NCBI GenBank assembly: GCA_022482625.1
Contig: JAKVOU010000001.1
Coordinates: 2,280,784-2,344,783, forward strand
Origin: Spirochaetia bacterium
Lineage (GTDB): Bacteria; Spirochaetota; Spirochaetia; Sphaerochaetales; Sphaerochaetaceae
Direction of reading: 5' to 3'
DNA length: 64,000 nt
In this document: piece after piece, positions 25,902-35,588 of the stretch
Numbering within the stretch: the first letter of the stretch is position 1
How the letters are laid out: each line of letters begins with the position of its first letter
The notes under the pieces: model-generated
Database searches by the model: none
Told to the model about the DNA's origin: nothing
What the model saw: only the letters and a program-made list of their open reading frames with translations
Translations under genes and position numbers: made by a program

Positions 25902-27161
25902 CTACCTTCCGAAGAAATGATCTCCGATATCTTCCCTATACCAGCTTCCTTCAAAGGAAATATTGTCAATGAACCTGTAAGCCTGGCGGTTGGCATTGAG
26001 AATATTGTTTGCCCTGCCTACCACAGTGACACAACGTCCGCCTGTAGTAACTAGCTGACATCCCTTCTTTGCTACACATCCAAAGAAAAAGAGCGGGAAA
26101 TCTGCAAAGGTGTTGAGTAACATCGGAGATGGAATCGGTTTCAATGGCTTGTTGATAATCGGACCCTGCGGATATCCTTGGCTGGCAACGACGACTGCCG
26201 TACAGCTGTCATCGGAAACTTTCAAGGTAATTTTGTCTAGCGTCTGATTGTCCATTGCCTGGCAGATTTCTGCGATATCGGTATTGATCAGCGGAATTAT
26301 CGATTGCGCGGCAGGATCATTGAACCGTACATGGAAATCAACCAATACCGGCCCTTTTTCCGTATTGATCAAGGAAAGTGTAAAGACTCCTTTATAGATA
26401 AGATGTTCTTCAATCAATCCTGTGACAAACGGATTGACGATCTTTTTCTTTATTTGATCTATTATTTTTTCACCTACCGGTACTGGGCTGATTGCGCCCA
26501 TGCCACCTGTAGGGGTGCCATGCCAACCGGTCTTTGCGTATTCACTGCAGAGCGGAAGCATCAGATAATGCTTTCCATCAAGCATCAGGGTAACTGTCAG
26601 AGGCAGACCCGACAAATGGTCCTCAATGATGATCGGTGAATTTTTCAGCAGACTTGATGAAAAAGCAAGCAGAGCATCTTTGTCTTCACTATCAATCATG
26701 ACACGGCTCGGAGCCTGCATGTTGCTTTTTATGACATAGCATTTACTCGGGTGGTTGTTGAGGAAAGTCCGTAATTCAGCTTCTTGTTTGAAGAAAAGAT
26801 AGTTCGGGATGGGAATGCCATGCCGTTCGGCAAAATCTCTGCTGAACTGCCTGTCGTTTTCCAAAGGAAGGGCTTCTGCGGTCGCTCCGTACACAGTAAT
26901 ACCGTTTTGTTTTAGTTTTTCAACGACTCCCGTATAGAGAGGACCTTCCGTTCCGATGAAAACAGTATCAATCTGATGGACTCTGCAGGCCCTGATGACA
27001 CTTTGTGGAGACTGCGGGTCAACATAGCTCAGGTTGATTGCTATAGACTCTGTCCCTACGTTACCTGGAGCTGCATAAAGGCCGCTGATCAGCTTGCTGT
27101 TTGAAAACCACCAGGTCAATGCATGGTCCTTGGCTCCGGAGCCAAGAATTAATACTCTCAT
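25902..27161 (-). CDS. PurD-like ATP-grasp protein with degenerate active site
   Basis: 419 residues, the length of phosphoribosylamine-glycine ligase. Alignment runs end to end: MRVLILGSGAKDHAL, AAPGNVGTESIA, FIGTEGPLYTGVV, PTGGMGAISPVP, VDFHVRFNDPAAQ and VTTGGRCVTVVG. Several ATP-grasp landmarks are altered. The family's KADGLAAGKGV loop reads KSNMQAPSRV, EGEEAS reads LSGLPLT, and the Glu of RFGDPET is Ala. It may be a paralogue without ligase activity, or act on another substrate. AGGGAGAG lies before the ATG. No other pur gene is adjacent. Confidence 0.75.
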   Translation of the reverse strand: MRVLILGSGAKDHALTWWFSNSKLISGLYAAPGNVGTESIAINLSYVDPQSPQSVIRACRVHQIDTVFIGTEGPLYTGVVEKLKQNGITVYGATAEALPLENDRQFSRDFAERHGIPIPNYLFFKQEAELRTFLNNHPSKCYVIKSNMQAPSRVMIDSEDKDALLAFSSSLLKNSPIIIEDHLSGLPLTVTLMLDGKHYLMLPLCSEYAKTGWHGTPTGGMGAISPVPVGEKIIDQIKKKIVNPFVTGLIEEHLIYKGVFTLSLINTEKGPVLVDFHVRFNDPAAQSIIPLINTDIAEICQAMDNQTLDKITLKVSDDSCTAVVVASQGYPQGPIINKPLKPIPSPMLLNTFADFPLFFFGCVAKKGCQLVTTGGRCVTVVGRANNILNANRQAYRFIDNISFEGSWYREDIGDHFFGR

Positions 27162-27209
27162 CAGTTTCTCTCCCTGTTTGATTTAAGGTATCATTTGTAC
27201 AGGATACGG

Positions 27210-28205
27210 TCAACACAATGGCTCCAAGGCATGTATATACTCTTGTTCAGTCTTGCATGTCATGAGCTGTTTTTTCAAAGCTGTTCCTCCTGGAATTCCT
27301 TTGAGATAAGCACAGCAATGTTTTCGCATTTCCCGCGTCGCTACGTTTTCCCCATAGTATTTGATCATCAGGTTCAATTGCCTGAGTATGAGTTCTTTCC
27401 TTTCGCTGTTTGAAAGGGGTTGAGGCGGAAGGCCTTCTGTCAGGAGTGCCTGTGTCTGGCTGAAAATGCTTGGATTGCCTATGGCTCCCCGGGCAAACAT
27501 GATGCCGTCTACATCGGTAGCAACAAACATCCGTCCTGCGTCTTGGGGAGAAAACAAGTCACCTGAGCCTATTACGGGTACCTGGGGAAAATGCTCATGG
27601 GTCCATGCAGCAAGTTTTTCCAATCTGTCCCAATGTGCAACGGGCGCATAACCTTGGGACCTGGTCCTGGCATGCATGGTCAGCATGGCTGCTCCATTGT
27701 CCAAGGCAATCTTTGCGAATTCCATGTAATTTTCGCTTTCACTGTCCCAGCCGGTCCTGAACTTTACACTTACAGGGCGGCCACTGTGCTTTGCAAGATA
27801 ATTGACCAGCTTGCCCATGGTTCCGGGATTTTTCATCAGAGCACTTCCTGCCCCTGTCTTGATGACTTTCGGTACAGGACAGCCGCAGTTGAGGTCGATG
27901 ATGGTTGGGTTTGCTTCAAGCAGAGGGACAAGTCCACGTTCCAAGGAATCAAGTTCTCCTGTAAATATCTGTATGATGAACTGCTCTTCCTCAGGGGCCC
28001 TTTCCATCAGCATGCAGGTCTTTGCGTTTCTTCTTGCTATTCCTTCACTGCTGACCATTTCTGATACGGTGATACTGGCCCCGTGCTCAAGACATAGCAT
28101 CCGGAAGGGTTTGTCTGTGTAACCTGCCATCGGGGCGAGGATGAGATTCCCTTTTATCGATATACCTTGTACGCTCAGATCATGATAGTAGCTTTTTTCC
28201 TGCAT
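27210..28205 (-). CDS. dusB: tRNA-dihydrouridine synthase (DusB type)
   Basis: 331 residues. FMN-barrel motifs: LILAPMAGYTDKPFR at the N-terminus, ASITVSEMVSSEGI, IDLNCGCPVPKVIKTGAGSALMK (catalytic Cys), VSVKFRTGWDS, MLTMHARTRSQGY, VIGSGDLFSPQDA and DGIMFARGAIGNP. It reduces uridines in tRNA using flavin. The frame opens at a TTG at 28268, but that base triplet lies inside the -35 element of the promoter at 28240-28268, so the ATG at 28205 is chosen (AAGGAA upstream with long spacing). Confidence 0.88.
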   Translation of the reverse strand: MQEKSYYHDLSVQGISIKGNLILAPMAGYTDKPFRMLCLEHGASITVSEMVSSEGIARRNAKTCMLMERAPEEEQFIIQIFTGELDSLERGLVPLLEANPTIIDLNCGCPVPKVIKTGAGSALMKNPGTMGKLVNYLAKHSGRPVSVKFRTGWDSESENYMEFAKIALDNGAAMLTMHARTRSQGYAPVAHWDRLEKLAAWTHEHFPQVPVIGSGDLFSPQDAGRMFVATDVDGIMFARGAIGNPSIFSQTQALLTEGLPPQPLSNSERKELILRQLNLMIKYYGENVATREMRKHCCAYLKGIPGGTALKKQLMTCKTEQEYIHALEPLC

Positions 28206-28239
28206 ATGGTTTTCAGTCGGTTCCTTATGATGTATGATG

Positions 28240-28268
28240 AGTATAGTGATTTTCTTCTTGCTGGACAA
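28240..28268 (-). promoter_or_regulatory. dusB promoter
   Basis: On the minus strand TTGTCC (28268-28263), 17-bp spacer, TATACT (28245-28240). It fixes the dusB start at 28205. Confidence 0.55.
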
Positions 28269-28355
28269 GGATGTTTGACTTTCCTTGTGATGCGTGATAC
28301 AGTAATCAACAATCTAATTATTATTTTTCAGCCAAACAGATAGGGCGATTAAAGA

Positions 28356-29555
28356 GTGAAGAACAATACACATAGAAAAGAGCAGGGATCTGGTCGGAAT
28401 GACCTTGATTCTCCATCAGAAGGATATATTTTCCTTGTCAGGAATCCTGCATCAAATGAATCAGGCATCTGTGCCTGGAATGAGATGATAGCAAATGGTA
28501 CCCTTGTGGTTTTCGAGACAAGATATGGCCTTGACCTCGGTGTCGTCGTTGCAGATGCTTCTCATCTGAGGCGCAAGTATGTTCCGGGGAACCGCAACGT
28601 CTGTGGTTGTCTTTGCCCTGGGATGAATATTGGAACAGAGAAGAAAGACAATGGTCAGCCACCTGTTGCCGACGAGAGTGTCCAGGAATCTGATACCGTA
28701 GCAGACGAAGTTTCCGTAAGTGCTCCGGAAGACGAACAGACAGTTGCAACGGTGCAAAATCCAACCGATGCCGACGTGGATGAAAATGAAGTCATCTTCA
28801 GTGCTGATGAGGAAGAGAATTCCATTCCGACTGAGTCGGAACAGATGAATCGTCCGGTAAAGGTCAGTATTCCTGATGATATGTCCTGGTTGGAAAGGAT
28901 TGCAACCAGGGATGACCTCAACAGGTATCGGCAGCTTTCCCGTCGTGAGGATGACGCGATGCGCGTATGCAGGGAAAAGATAGCGAAGCATGGACTCAAT
29001 ATGAAATTGGTTACAGCACATTTCCTGTTGCTGGAGCCTAAAGTCGTATTTTTCTTTACTGCCGATGTTCGTGTTGATTTCCGTGAATTGGTCAAGGACC
29101 TTGTTTCGGTTTTCAAGATAAGGATAGAACTGCGGCAGATAGGTGTCAGGGATGAAAGCCGTGTATTGGGCGGCCTTGCGGTCTGTGGCCGGGATTTCTG
29201 TTGCCATGGGGTTACTGACAAACTTTCTCCGGTATCAATCAAGATGGCGAAGGAACAGAACCTTTCACTTAATTCAATGAAGATATCGGGGCCTTGCGGC
29301 AGGTTGCTCTGTTGCCTTGCCTATGAACAGGATTTCTATGTCGAAGAAAAGAAGAACTATCCTCCTGAGGGTAGCCGCATCAAAGTCGGTCATGACCTTA
29401 TGAAAGTTTCTGAGGTGAATATCCTGTCCCATAAGATTACTTTGGTAGGGCCTGAGGGACGCGTCATGTATATTGATGGAAGTAAGACATATTTCAACCA
29501 AAGTGCGAATCATTGGATGATAGAAAAGGAGTATCTGGAAGAACTTTTATCGTAG
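28356..29555 (+). CDS. ricT: PSP1-domain protein (RicT/YaaT-like)
   Basis: 399 residues. The N-terminal part (about 20-85) and the C-terminal PSP1 core are separated by an acidic, variable insert (about 90-165). The core includes RREDDAMRVCREKIAKHGL, FTADVRVDFRELVKDL, RIELRQIGVRDES, CGRDFCCHG and SGPCGRLLCCLAYE. The conserved cysteines are those that in RicT help bind an iron-sulfur cluster within the RicAFT complex, which tunes RNase Y activity. rny itself ends at base 83. The GTG start has only a weak SD. Function in spirochaetes is inferred. Confidence 0.8.
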   Translation: MKNNTHRKEQGSGRNDLDSPSEGYIFLVRNPASNESGICAWNEMIANGTLVVFETRYGLDLGVVVADASHLRRKYVPGNRNVCGCLCPGMNIGTEKKDNGQPPVADESVQESDTVADEVSVSAPEDEQTVATVQNPTDADVDENEVIFSADEEENSIPTESEQMNRPVKVSIPDDMSWLERIATRDDLNRYRQLSRREDDAMRVCREKIAKHGLNMKLVTAHFLLLEPKVVFFFTADVRVDFRELVKDLVSVFKIRIELRQIGVRDESRVLGGLAVCGRDFCCHGVTDKLSPVSIKMAKEQNLSLNSMKISGPCGRLLCCLAYEQDFYVEEKKNYPPEGSRIKVGHDLMKVSEVNILSHKITLVGPEGRVMYIDGSKTYFNQSANHWMIEKEYLEELLS

Positions 29556-29702
29556 GGGAGAACGTGTTTTTTTAAAGGTGTTTTTAACTCTCTGTAAAAA
29601 AATACGTAATTTCTGTTGGAAAAATAAAGTACGGTATTGACTGATGAAAATGTCTGTGATAGTTTAGTAATCCGTCAGCTTGCGCCGACTCATTTTATTA
29701 AA

Positions 29703-29711
29703 TGATATAAT
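29703..29711 (+). promoter_or_regulatory. Extended -10 promoter of rpsT
   Basis: TGATATAAT has the TGn motif plus a perfect TATAAT (29706-29711), giving a leader of about 38 nt before the GTG. A TTGACT at 29638 may mark a second, upstream promoter. Confidence 0.6.
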
Positions 29712-29755
29712 TTTATATTTAGCAAAGCATAAGTAATATTATTTGGAGGTATTAC

Positions 29756-30019
29756 GTGTCTAACAACAATTCCGCTAAGAAAAGAGAAAGGCAGAACGAA
29801 GTTCGTCGCCAGAGGAACCACGCAGTAAAAAGCGAGGTCCGTACCTCAGTCAAGAAATTCGAAAAGGCCCTGGCTGACAATGATAAGACTGCCGCGGAAG
29901 CACAGATGGCTGTTTGCTTCAAGCTCTTGGACTCTGCTACCAGCAAAGGTGTGATGCCCCGCAACACTACCAGCCGGAAAAAGTCAAGGATATATCACGC
30001 TTTCAGCAAGCTCGCATAG
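29756..30019 (+). CDS. rpsT: 30S ribosomal protein S20
   Basis: 87 residues, highly basic, with NSAKKRERQNEVRRQRNHAV, RTSVKKFEKAL and the C-terminal GVMPRNTTSRKKSRI, the S20 pattern. It binds 16S rRNA early in small-subunit assembly. GTG start with TTGGAGG 8 nt upstream. The HU gene follows after 73 bp, which contain a short CCTTGG/CCAAGG hairpin without a U-tract. Confidence 0.95.
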   Translation: MSNNNSAKKRERQNEVRRQRNHAVKSEVRTSVKKFEKALADNDKTAAEAQMAVCFKLLDSATSKGVMPRNTTSRKKSRIYHAFSKLA

Positions 30020-30071
30020 ATCCGTTGATTTAGGCTTTTACCCTTGGTAGTAATTCCAAGGAACCCTATTC

Positions 30072-30080
30072 TGATATAAT
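30072..30080 (+). promoter_or_regulatory. Extended -10 element before the HU gene
   Basis: TGATATAAT, identical to the element before rpsT. If used, transcription would start near 30087, just downstream of the SD AAGGAG (30081-30086), so only read-through mRNA would carry the SD. Confidence 0.45.
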
Positions 30081-30092
30081 AAGGAGAAATCC

Positions 30093-30446
30093 ATGGCAAA
30101 CGTAGAAAAATTAACAAAGGCTACCATCATTGAAAATCTCTACAATAAGATGAGGGAGAGATGCCCTGATACTGAGATTTCACGGACTGAGATTCACATG
30201 ATCGTCGATGAATTCTTCGAAGAAGTCAAAGATGGTCTCAAGAGAGATCAAGTAATTGAATTGCGTGGATTCGGTACTTTCGAGGTGCATACCAGAAAGC
30301 AGAGAGAACGTGCACACAATCCTAAGACCGGTGCTCCTGTTACTGTCGATACTCACGGAGTTGCTTTTTTCCGTCCCGGTAGGGAACTGAAGGAAAAGGT
30401 CTGGAACCTTCGCGGTGAGGGCGACCAGGCAGATGATGAAGAATAG
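30093..30446 (+). CDS. HU/IHF-family DNA-binding protein
   Basis: 117 residues. Family motifs: LTKATIIENLYNKM, VDEFFEEVKDGLKRDQVIEL, RGFGTFEVHTRKQRERAHNP (DNA-intercalating arm) and VAFFRPGRELKEKVW. It is a nucleoid protein that bends DNA. The C-terminus has an acidic extension of about 20 residues, longer than E. coli HU. AAGGAG precedes the ATG. Confidence 0.93.
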   Translation: MANVEKLTKATIIENLYNKMRERCPDTEISRTEIHMIVDEFFEEVKDGLKRDQVIELRGFGTFEVHTRKQRERAHNPKTGAPVTVDTHGVAFFRPGRELKEKVWNLRGEGDQADDEE

Positions 30447-30475
30447 AACCTTCATTGTTAATGGAGAATTGATCA

Positions 30476-32143
30476 TTGATTGATTTGTATGCCGACAGGA
30501 ACCTCAGGACTATATGTTCTGAGGTCCTGCTACTTCTGTGCTCAGCCTTTATATTTGCGCTTGCTTTCCCTAGCTTCCTGAATTTCAATGGATTCAGTCC
30601 CTTGGCATTCGTAGCGCTGATACCGATGTTCAGTGTCATCCATCTGACAAGCTGGAAACTGACGCCTTTGTATGGGTTCCTCTGGGGATTTGTCTTCTAT
30701 CTGATATTCAACTATTGGCTGGCGACATTTCATCCTTTGGCTATCATAATCGCGCCTTTTATCAAGGCTGTTGAGCTGCTGTTGCTTTTCCCTTGTCTCA
30801 AGGCTGCAGACAGATGGTTGGGCAAGCGCCGTTATCTGGCCATGTCCATCATCTACGTTGCCTATACCTATCTTTCCCAGGATTGGTTTGCGGGGTACCC
30901 TTATGGGATGCTAGGATATGCTCCCTATGACTTGCTGCCGTTTATACAGATAGTTTCCGTCACCGGAGTATGGGGGGTAAATTTACTGATGGTATTGCCC
31001 CAGATATGGGTCGGTATCTATTTGGGAGATTATATCAGTGGGAAAAATCGTGGAAGTTTCAGAGACTATTGTACCGGTTATAAGGCTGATATCATCATTT
31101 TCCTTGGTATCATTGCTGCGGTACTCGTCTTTGGTTTCCAGCAGATGCATGTGTGGGAACAGAAAAAACCTGACCGGACGTGGAAAGTAGCTACGGTACA
31201 GCATAGTGCTGACTCATGGAAAGGTGGGTATACCACTTACAAACGGAATTTCAACAATCTGCGGATGTATAGCCTTGAAGCACTTCAGGGACACCCTGAT
31301 ATCATCATCTGGAGTGAGACGGCTTTCGTACCAAGTGTAGCGTGGCATGAAAAGTATCCCAGTGATCCTGAAACCAGTGCTCTTGTCGAAGAGTTCGTCA
31401 AATTCGGCAAGCAGCTTCCGGTCCCCTTGGTAACAGGTAATCCTGACGGGGTCCTTGATGATCCTAATAAACCTGCTGTTGCCGCGGACGGCAGTTGGAA
31501 TAGAAAAGACTATAATTCCGTCATTTTCTTTGAAGACGGGAAAATCAAGAATACATATAGGAAACAGCATTTGGTTCCATTTACAGAGTATTTCCCGTAT
31601 GGCAAGATCTTTCCCCGTTTTTATCATCTGCTGCAAAAAATGGGTTACCATTGGTGGCTTGAGGCAAAAGATCCTGTCGTGTTCTCGACTGCTGATGGTG
31701 TCAAGTTTTCTACGCCTATCTGTTTTGAGGACGTATTCGGGGAACTGTCTGCACAATTTGTCAGGAACGGTGCGAATGTCATTATGAATATGACGAATGA
31801 CGGATGGTCCAAGTCAGCAATTGCTGAACAGCAGCATGCAGCCATTGCTGTCTATCGCAGCATCGAGAACCGTAAGGCGACGATCAGGGGTACAAACAGC
31901 GGTATTACCTGTCTTATTGATCCTGTAGGTCATATCATTGATCCTATGGAGCCTTTCAAGGCGGGCTGGCATATTTATAAGGTACCGGTGTATGAAAGCA
32001 GTACGAATGGTATGACGTTCTTTACGGAGCATGACAACTGGCTTGCCAAGCTTTGCGTGTGGGCTTCAGTATATATTCTTGCCTTTGCTGCTGTTCTGCA
32101 GATAGCCAAGCGGGTCAGTCAGAAGAAGGCCAGTCATGACTAG
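30476..32143 (+). CDS. lnt: Apolipoprotein N-acyltransferase
   Basis: 555 residues. Six or so N-terminal membrane spans (for example LLLLCSAFIFALAFPSFL and LYGFLWGFVFYLIFNYWL) precede a nitrilase-fold domain with the catalytic triad: Glu in IWSETAFVP, Lys in YRKQHLVPFTEYFPYG, Cys in STPICFEDVFG. A C-terminal membrane segment follows. It adds the third acyl chain to lipoproteins on the periplasmic face of the inner membrane. The TTG start has GGAG 9 nt upstream. The 3' end overlaps the cinA-like gene by 8 bp. Confidence 0.93.
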   Translation: MIDLYADRNLRTICSEVLLLLCSAFIFALAFPSFLNFNGFSPLAFVALIPMFSVIHLTSWKLTPLYGFLWGFVFYLIFNYWLATFHPLAIIIAPFIKAVELLLLFPCLKAADRWLGKRRYLAMSIIYVAYTYLSQDWFAGYPYGMLGYAPYDLLPFIQIVSVTGVWGVNLLMVLPQIWVGIYLGDYISGKNRGSFRDYCTGYKADIIIFLGIIAAVLVFGFQQMHVWEQKKPDRTWKVATVQHSADSWKGGYTTYKRNFNNLRMYSLEALQGHPDIIIWSETAFVPSVAWHEKYPSDPETSALVEEFVKFGKQLPVPLVTGNPDGVLDDPNKPAVAADGSWNRKDYNSVIFFEDGKIKNTYRKQHLVPFTEYFPYGKIFPRFYHLLQKMGYHWWLEAKDPVVFSTADGVKFSTPICFEDVFGELSAQFVRNGANVIMNMTNDGWSKSAIAEQQHAAIAVYRSIENRKATIRGTNSGITCLIDPVGHIIDPMEPFKAGWHIYKVPVYESSTNGMTFFTEHDNWLAKLCVWASVYILAFAAVLQIAKRVSQKKASHD

Positions 32144-33239
32144 GCCAATCTGTTCCCTTTGTATGGTTTCCGGTAATCTTTCTGCAGAGGGGGTTGTTTC
32201 TTCTTTGGAGAAAGAATTTGACATCCGGGTCAATCGGTTGCTGTGCATCCGTAACATTGAAGACCTGATGCCTGTACTGGAAGATTTTGCGACTGGAAGC
32301 AGCCTGATGATAGTCAGCGGAGAGCTTTCTTCCGAATCAGTGGCTTGTATAAAGTCCATGTTACAACCGGTCCTTTCTTTTTGTGATGATTTTTGTGGTA
32401 GAGCTATTGGGTTCCATGCTTTCTTTGGGACAACAGCTCTTGCTGTCCTTCCTCAGGTTTCTTTGATGGAATTGCTTCCGTCATGGCTGGAAGATGCCGT
32501 AGGAGCTTTGGATGTCAGGGAAACATATATGGTACATCTGATTGGTATGGAACGGTTGACAGCGCTCTGTAGCAAGTATCAGGAGGGTGGTGTCCGTTGG
32601 TCTTTGCGACATCAGGGAGAAGCGATTGCTTTGTCTCTTTTCGGTGCTGACAAGATAGCATGTTCCTTGTTTGGACAAAGGATTTCTTCCTTGTTGGGTG
32701 CCGAATTGGTAATTCCTGGTACGAGGGATGCCTTGACGATATTGGAGGATGCACTGCTTGCTTCCGGAGAGACGATATGTTGTGCTGAGAGTTGTACAGG
32801 CGGGCTCTGTGCCAAGTTGCTTACTGACCGACCGGGTAGCTCTGCATACTTCATCGGCGGTGCGGCTACCTATGCGCTTCAGGCAAAAATGACTATGTTA
32901 GGGGTAAAAGCCAAGACTTTGGCTGTCTATACTGCTGTATCTTCCCAGACTGCAAGGGAAATGGCACAGGGGGTACGGGCTGTACTGAAGACCGATTGGG
33001 CTTTTGCAACCACAGGTATAGCCGGTCCTGGCGGTGGAAGTGAAAAAGATCCCGTGGGAACGGTATGGTTCGGTTTTGCCTCTGAAAAATATACACCTCA
33101 GGCTGTATGTCTGCATTTCTTAGATGAAGGAAGAGCCGGCATCAGGCAAAAAGCAGCCATGGCTGCTATGGTTCTTGCCGGTTGCTACCGAAAGGGGAAG
33201 AGCTTGCTTGACATAGCCTCGCGGTGGCAATATATTTAG
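32136..33239 (+). CDS. cinA: CinA-family protein with degenerate N-terminal domain
   Basis: 367 residues. The C-terminal half (about 200-367) is a clear nicotinamide-nucleotide amidase domain: ILEDALLASGETICCAESCT (catalytic Ser), GGLCAKLLTDRPGSSAYFIG and TTGIAGPGGGSEKDPVGTVW. It recycles NMN in NAD metabolism. The N-terminal half occupies the place of the CinA MoCF-like domain but lacks its usual GxELLxG and GGLGPTxDD motifs, so it has diverged. The start lies inside the end of lnt, so it is translationally coupled. Confidence 0.82.
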   Translation: MTRPICSLCMVSGNLSAEGVVSSLEKEFDIRVNRLLCIRNIEDLMPVLEDFATGSSLMIVSGELSSESVACIKSMLQPVLSFCDDFCGRAIGFHAFFGTTALAVLPQVSLMELLPSWLEDAVGALDVRETYMVHLIGMERLTALCSKYQEGGVRWSLRHQGEAIALSLFGADKIACSLFGQRISSLLGAELVIPGTRDALTILEDALLASGETICCAESCTGGLCAKLLTDRPGSSAYFIGGAATYALQAKMTMLGVKAKTLAVYTAVSSQTAREMAQGVRAVLKTDWAFATTGIAGPGGGSEKDPVGTVWFGFASEKYTPQAVCLHFLDEGRAGIRQKAAMAAMVLAGCYRKGKSLLDIASRWQYI

Positions 33240-33442
33240 TGTGTAGACGGAACCAGGGGGTATGTCCTGTCTGCTTTCCTTTCATTCACTATCATTTTTT
33301 TTGTTATATTTTCGGGCAGGCCTTGGGTCACGGATTATATACTGAGATTGCCTGACTGTCCAATAATTTCTTTTTTTTCAAGTTGATGTTGGCCTTGCTG
33401 TTTAGCATGGTGGCCGAAAACAACTGATGGAGTTGATTATCT

Positions 33443-35524
33443 ATGCCAGAACTATTTGATGAAGAGGGCGTGTCTGCAAAAGAGACAGAGGCAGAAGCAC
33501 GCACTGATGCTGCCTCATCGACCAAGAAAACCGTAAGACGTAAGGTCAGTACAGCAAAGAAAACGACGAGGACACGTCGTTCTGCTGTCAAATCCAAAGT
33601 GGAGAAGGAATCGGAAGGTTCCAACAGCAACCAATTGGATCTTGGTTTCTTGGATGATACTGCAGAGGCGGAACCTAAGAAGACTGTCAAGCCTACGGCT
33701 GCCAGAAGACGGACTACACGGAAGAAAATTTCAAAAGTTGCTGTTCCTGAACCAGAGATGAAACAACCTGTTGCTGTACCTGTTGCTACGGCACCTGTAG
33801 CTGATGAAAAGCAAAAGGAACCTGCAGAAGTGTCTGCTCCGGTTTCTGCGGTACCTCCTGCACGGACTGCTACCGGACGGCAATCGTCGCAACCTGTAGT
33901 TCCTGCTTCTTCCCCTGTGGAAGGAAACAAGACCGATCAGAGAAAAAGGCTGCCGACTTCGGTCGCTGAGGAAAACAAGACGGTCAGGAAAGGAGATGAA
34001 GAACAAAGGTCTTACCCTGACAAGTATGTTTCTTCTGAAAACCGCTTACCACAGAGACCACAGCAACGTCCGAACAATTCATTGGGAAGCAACAACAACA
34101 GACGGAACAACAACAATATCCGTTCTAACCGTAACAATTCCCATCCCAATAACCGTAACAACAGAAACAATCGCCACAGCCGCTATGAAGAAAGGATTGA
34201 AGAAGTAGACATTGAACAGAATCCCGATGCTCCTAAGCTGTTGCTTAATACCTATGCTGAAATGAGTCTTGCGAAAGTGAGGGAAGAGGGCGTTGCCAGA
34301 GGTATTGATCCTGTGGAAATCCTTGACTATGACAAGCAACAGGTGCTTACCGAAGTACTGAGGCAACATGCAGCAGCCAAGGGTATCATCATGGTGTACG
34401 GAACCTTGGAAGTCCTCAATGATGGATATGGCTTTCTTCGTAGTGCAATGAACAGCTATCTTTCCGGTGCTGAAGATATCTACGTTTCCGCGAATCTTAT
34501 CAAATCCAATGCGCTGAAGACCGGCGATGTAGTGGAAGGACAGGTGAAGACTCCTCATGACAATGAAAAGTTCTTCGGTCTGTACAAGGTACTCAAGGTC
34601 AATGGTGAAGATCCCATAAAAGCAAAGACACGGCCTTCCTTTGACAGTCTCACACCGATATTCCCTGATGAGAGACTGAAGCTGGAGACGACATCGGAGG
34701 ATCTTTCCTGCCGTTTCATTGATATGTTCTGCCCGATCGGCAAGGGGCAGCGTTCTCTTATAGTTGCACCTCCCCGTACCGGCAAGACCGTGCTGATGCA
34801 GAAGATTGCAAATGCCATCAGTACAAACAGCCCTTCGGTAGAGCTGATCGTATTGCTTGTGGACGAACGTCCTGAGGAAGTCACTGACATGCGGCGCAGC
34901 GTCAAGGGAGAAGTCGTTGCTTCTACTTTTGATGAACAGGCATCCCGGCATGTCCAAGTGGCAGAGATGGTCATTGAAAAGGCCAAGCGGATGGTTGAAT
35001 ATGGCAAGGATGTCGTGATTCTTCTCGATTCCATTACCCGTCTTGCAAGGGCATATAACCAGACTTCTCCTGCAAGCGGCAAGATTTTGAGCGGCGGTGT
35101 TGATTCCAATGCCCTTCACAAACCCAAGCGTTTCTTCGGCGCTGCCAGGAATATGGAAGGTGGCGGAAGCCTTACCATCATAGCAACTGCCCTGATTGAG
35201 ACCGGGTCGAGGATGGATGAAGTTATCTTTGAGGAATTCAAAGGGACAGGAAACAATGAAATCGTCCTTGACCGTCGTCTTTCAGATAGAAGGATATTCC
35301 CTTCGATCAATGTCAAGAAATCCGGAACCAGGAGGGATGATCTGTTGTTGCCACCTGAAGAAGCTGGTAAGATCTGGATTTGCAGAAATGCAATAAATGA
35401 CCTTGATGAAGTAGAACAGACACCTTTCCTTATTGACAAGATGCGTAAAGCTGTAAATAATGAAACGTTCCTGAAGATGATGAATACTCAGGACAACAGC
35501 AAGGTAGTGCTGGGATCATACTAG
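33443..35524 (+). CDS. rho: Transcription termination factor Rho with long disordered N-domain
   Basis: 693 residues, well above the 420 or so of E. coli Rho. Residues 1-250 are low-complexity: a Lys/Arg/Ala/Thr segment like histone H1, a Pro/Val/Ala segment, then an Asn/Arg-rich patch (about 210-245). The core has the primary RNA site ([16 protein letters not shown]), Walker A (APPRTGKT), [30 protein letters not shown] and the C-terminal GTRRDDLLL. It is a hexameric RNA translocase that ends transcription. The SD GGAG lies 11 nt before the ATG. Extended Rho proteins occur in other phyla; the role here is unknown. Confidence 0.95.
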   Translation: MPELFDEEGVSAKETEAEARTDAASSTKKTVRRKVSTAKKTTRTRRSAVKSKVEKESEGSNSNQLDLGFLDDTAEAEPKKTVKPTAARRRTTRKKISKVAVPEPEMKQPVAVPVATAPVADEKQKEPAEVSAPVSAVPPARTATGRQSSQPVVPASSPVEGNKTDQRKRLPTSVAEENKTVRKGDEEQRSYPDKYVSSENRLPQRPQQRPNNSLGSNNNRRNNNNIRSNRNNSHPNNRNNRNNRHSRYEERIEEVDIEQNPDAPKLLLNTYAEMSLAKVREEGVARGIDPVEILDYDKQQVLTEVLRQHAAAKGIIMVYGTLEVLNDGYGFLRSAMNSYLSGAEDIYVSANLIKSNALKTGDVVEGQVKTPHDNEKFFGLYKVLKVNGEDPIKAKTRPSFDSLTPIFPDERLKLETTSEDLSCRFIDMFCPIGKGQRSLIVAPPRTGKTVLMQKIANAISTNSPSVELIVLLVDERPEEVTDMRRSVKGEVVASTFDEQASRHVQVAEMVIEKAKRMVEYGKDVVILLDSITRLARAYNQTSPASGKILSGGVDSNALHKPKRFFGAARNMEGGGSLTIIATALIETGSRMDEVIFEEFKGTGNNEIVLDRRLSDRRIFPSINVKKSGTRRDDLLLPPEEAGKIWICRNAINDLDEVEQTPFLIDKMRKAVNNETFLKMMNTQDNSKVVLGSY

Positions 35525-35530
35525 AAATTT

Positions 35531-35564
35531 ATCTGCTGTCAAGGCTATGACCGTATCAGCAGAT
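35531..35564 (+). repeat. Hairpin between rho and rpmE
   Basis: ATCTGCTG (35531-35538) and CAGCAGAT (35557-35564) form an 8-bp stem without a U-tract. It may be an mRNA-stabilising or regulatory structure ahead of rpmE. Confidence 0.4.
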
Positions 35565-35588
35565 TGATATATTGTCTGGAGGCAAACC

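Noticed and set aside
29668-29690. GTCAGC/GCCGAC imperfect inverted repeat before rpsT
   Set aside because: Only five of six bases pair and there is no U-tract; too weak to call as a regulatory structure.
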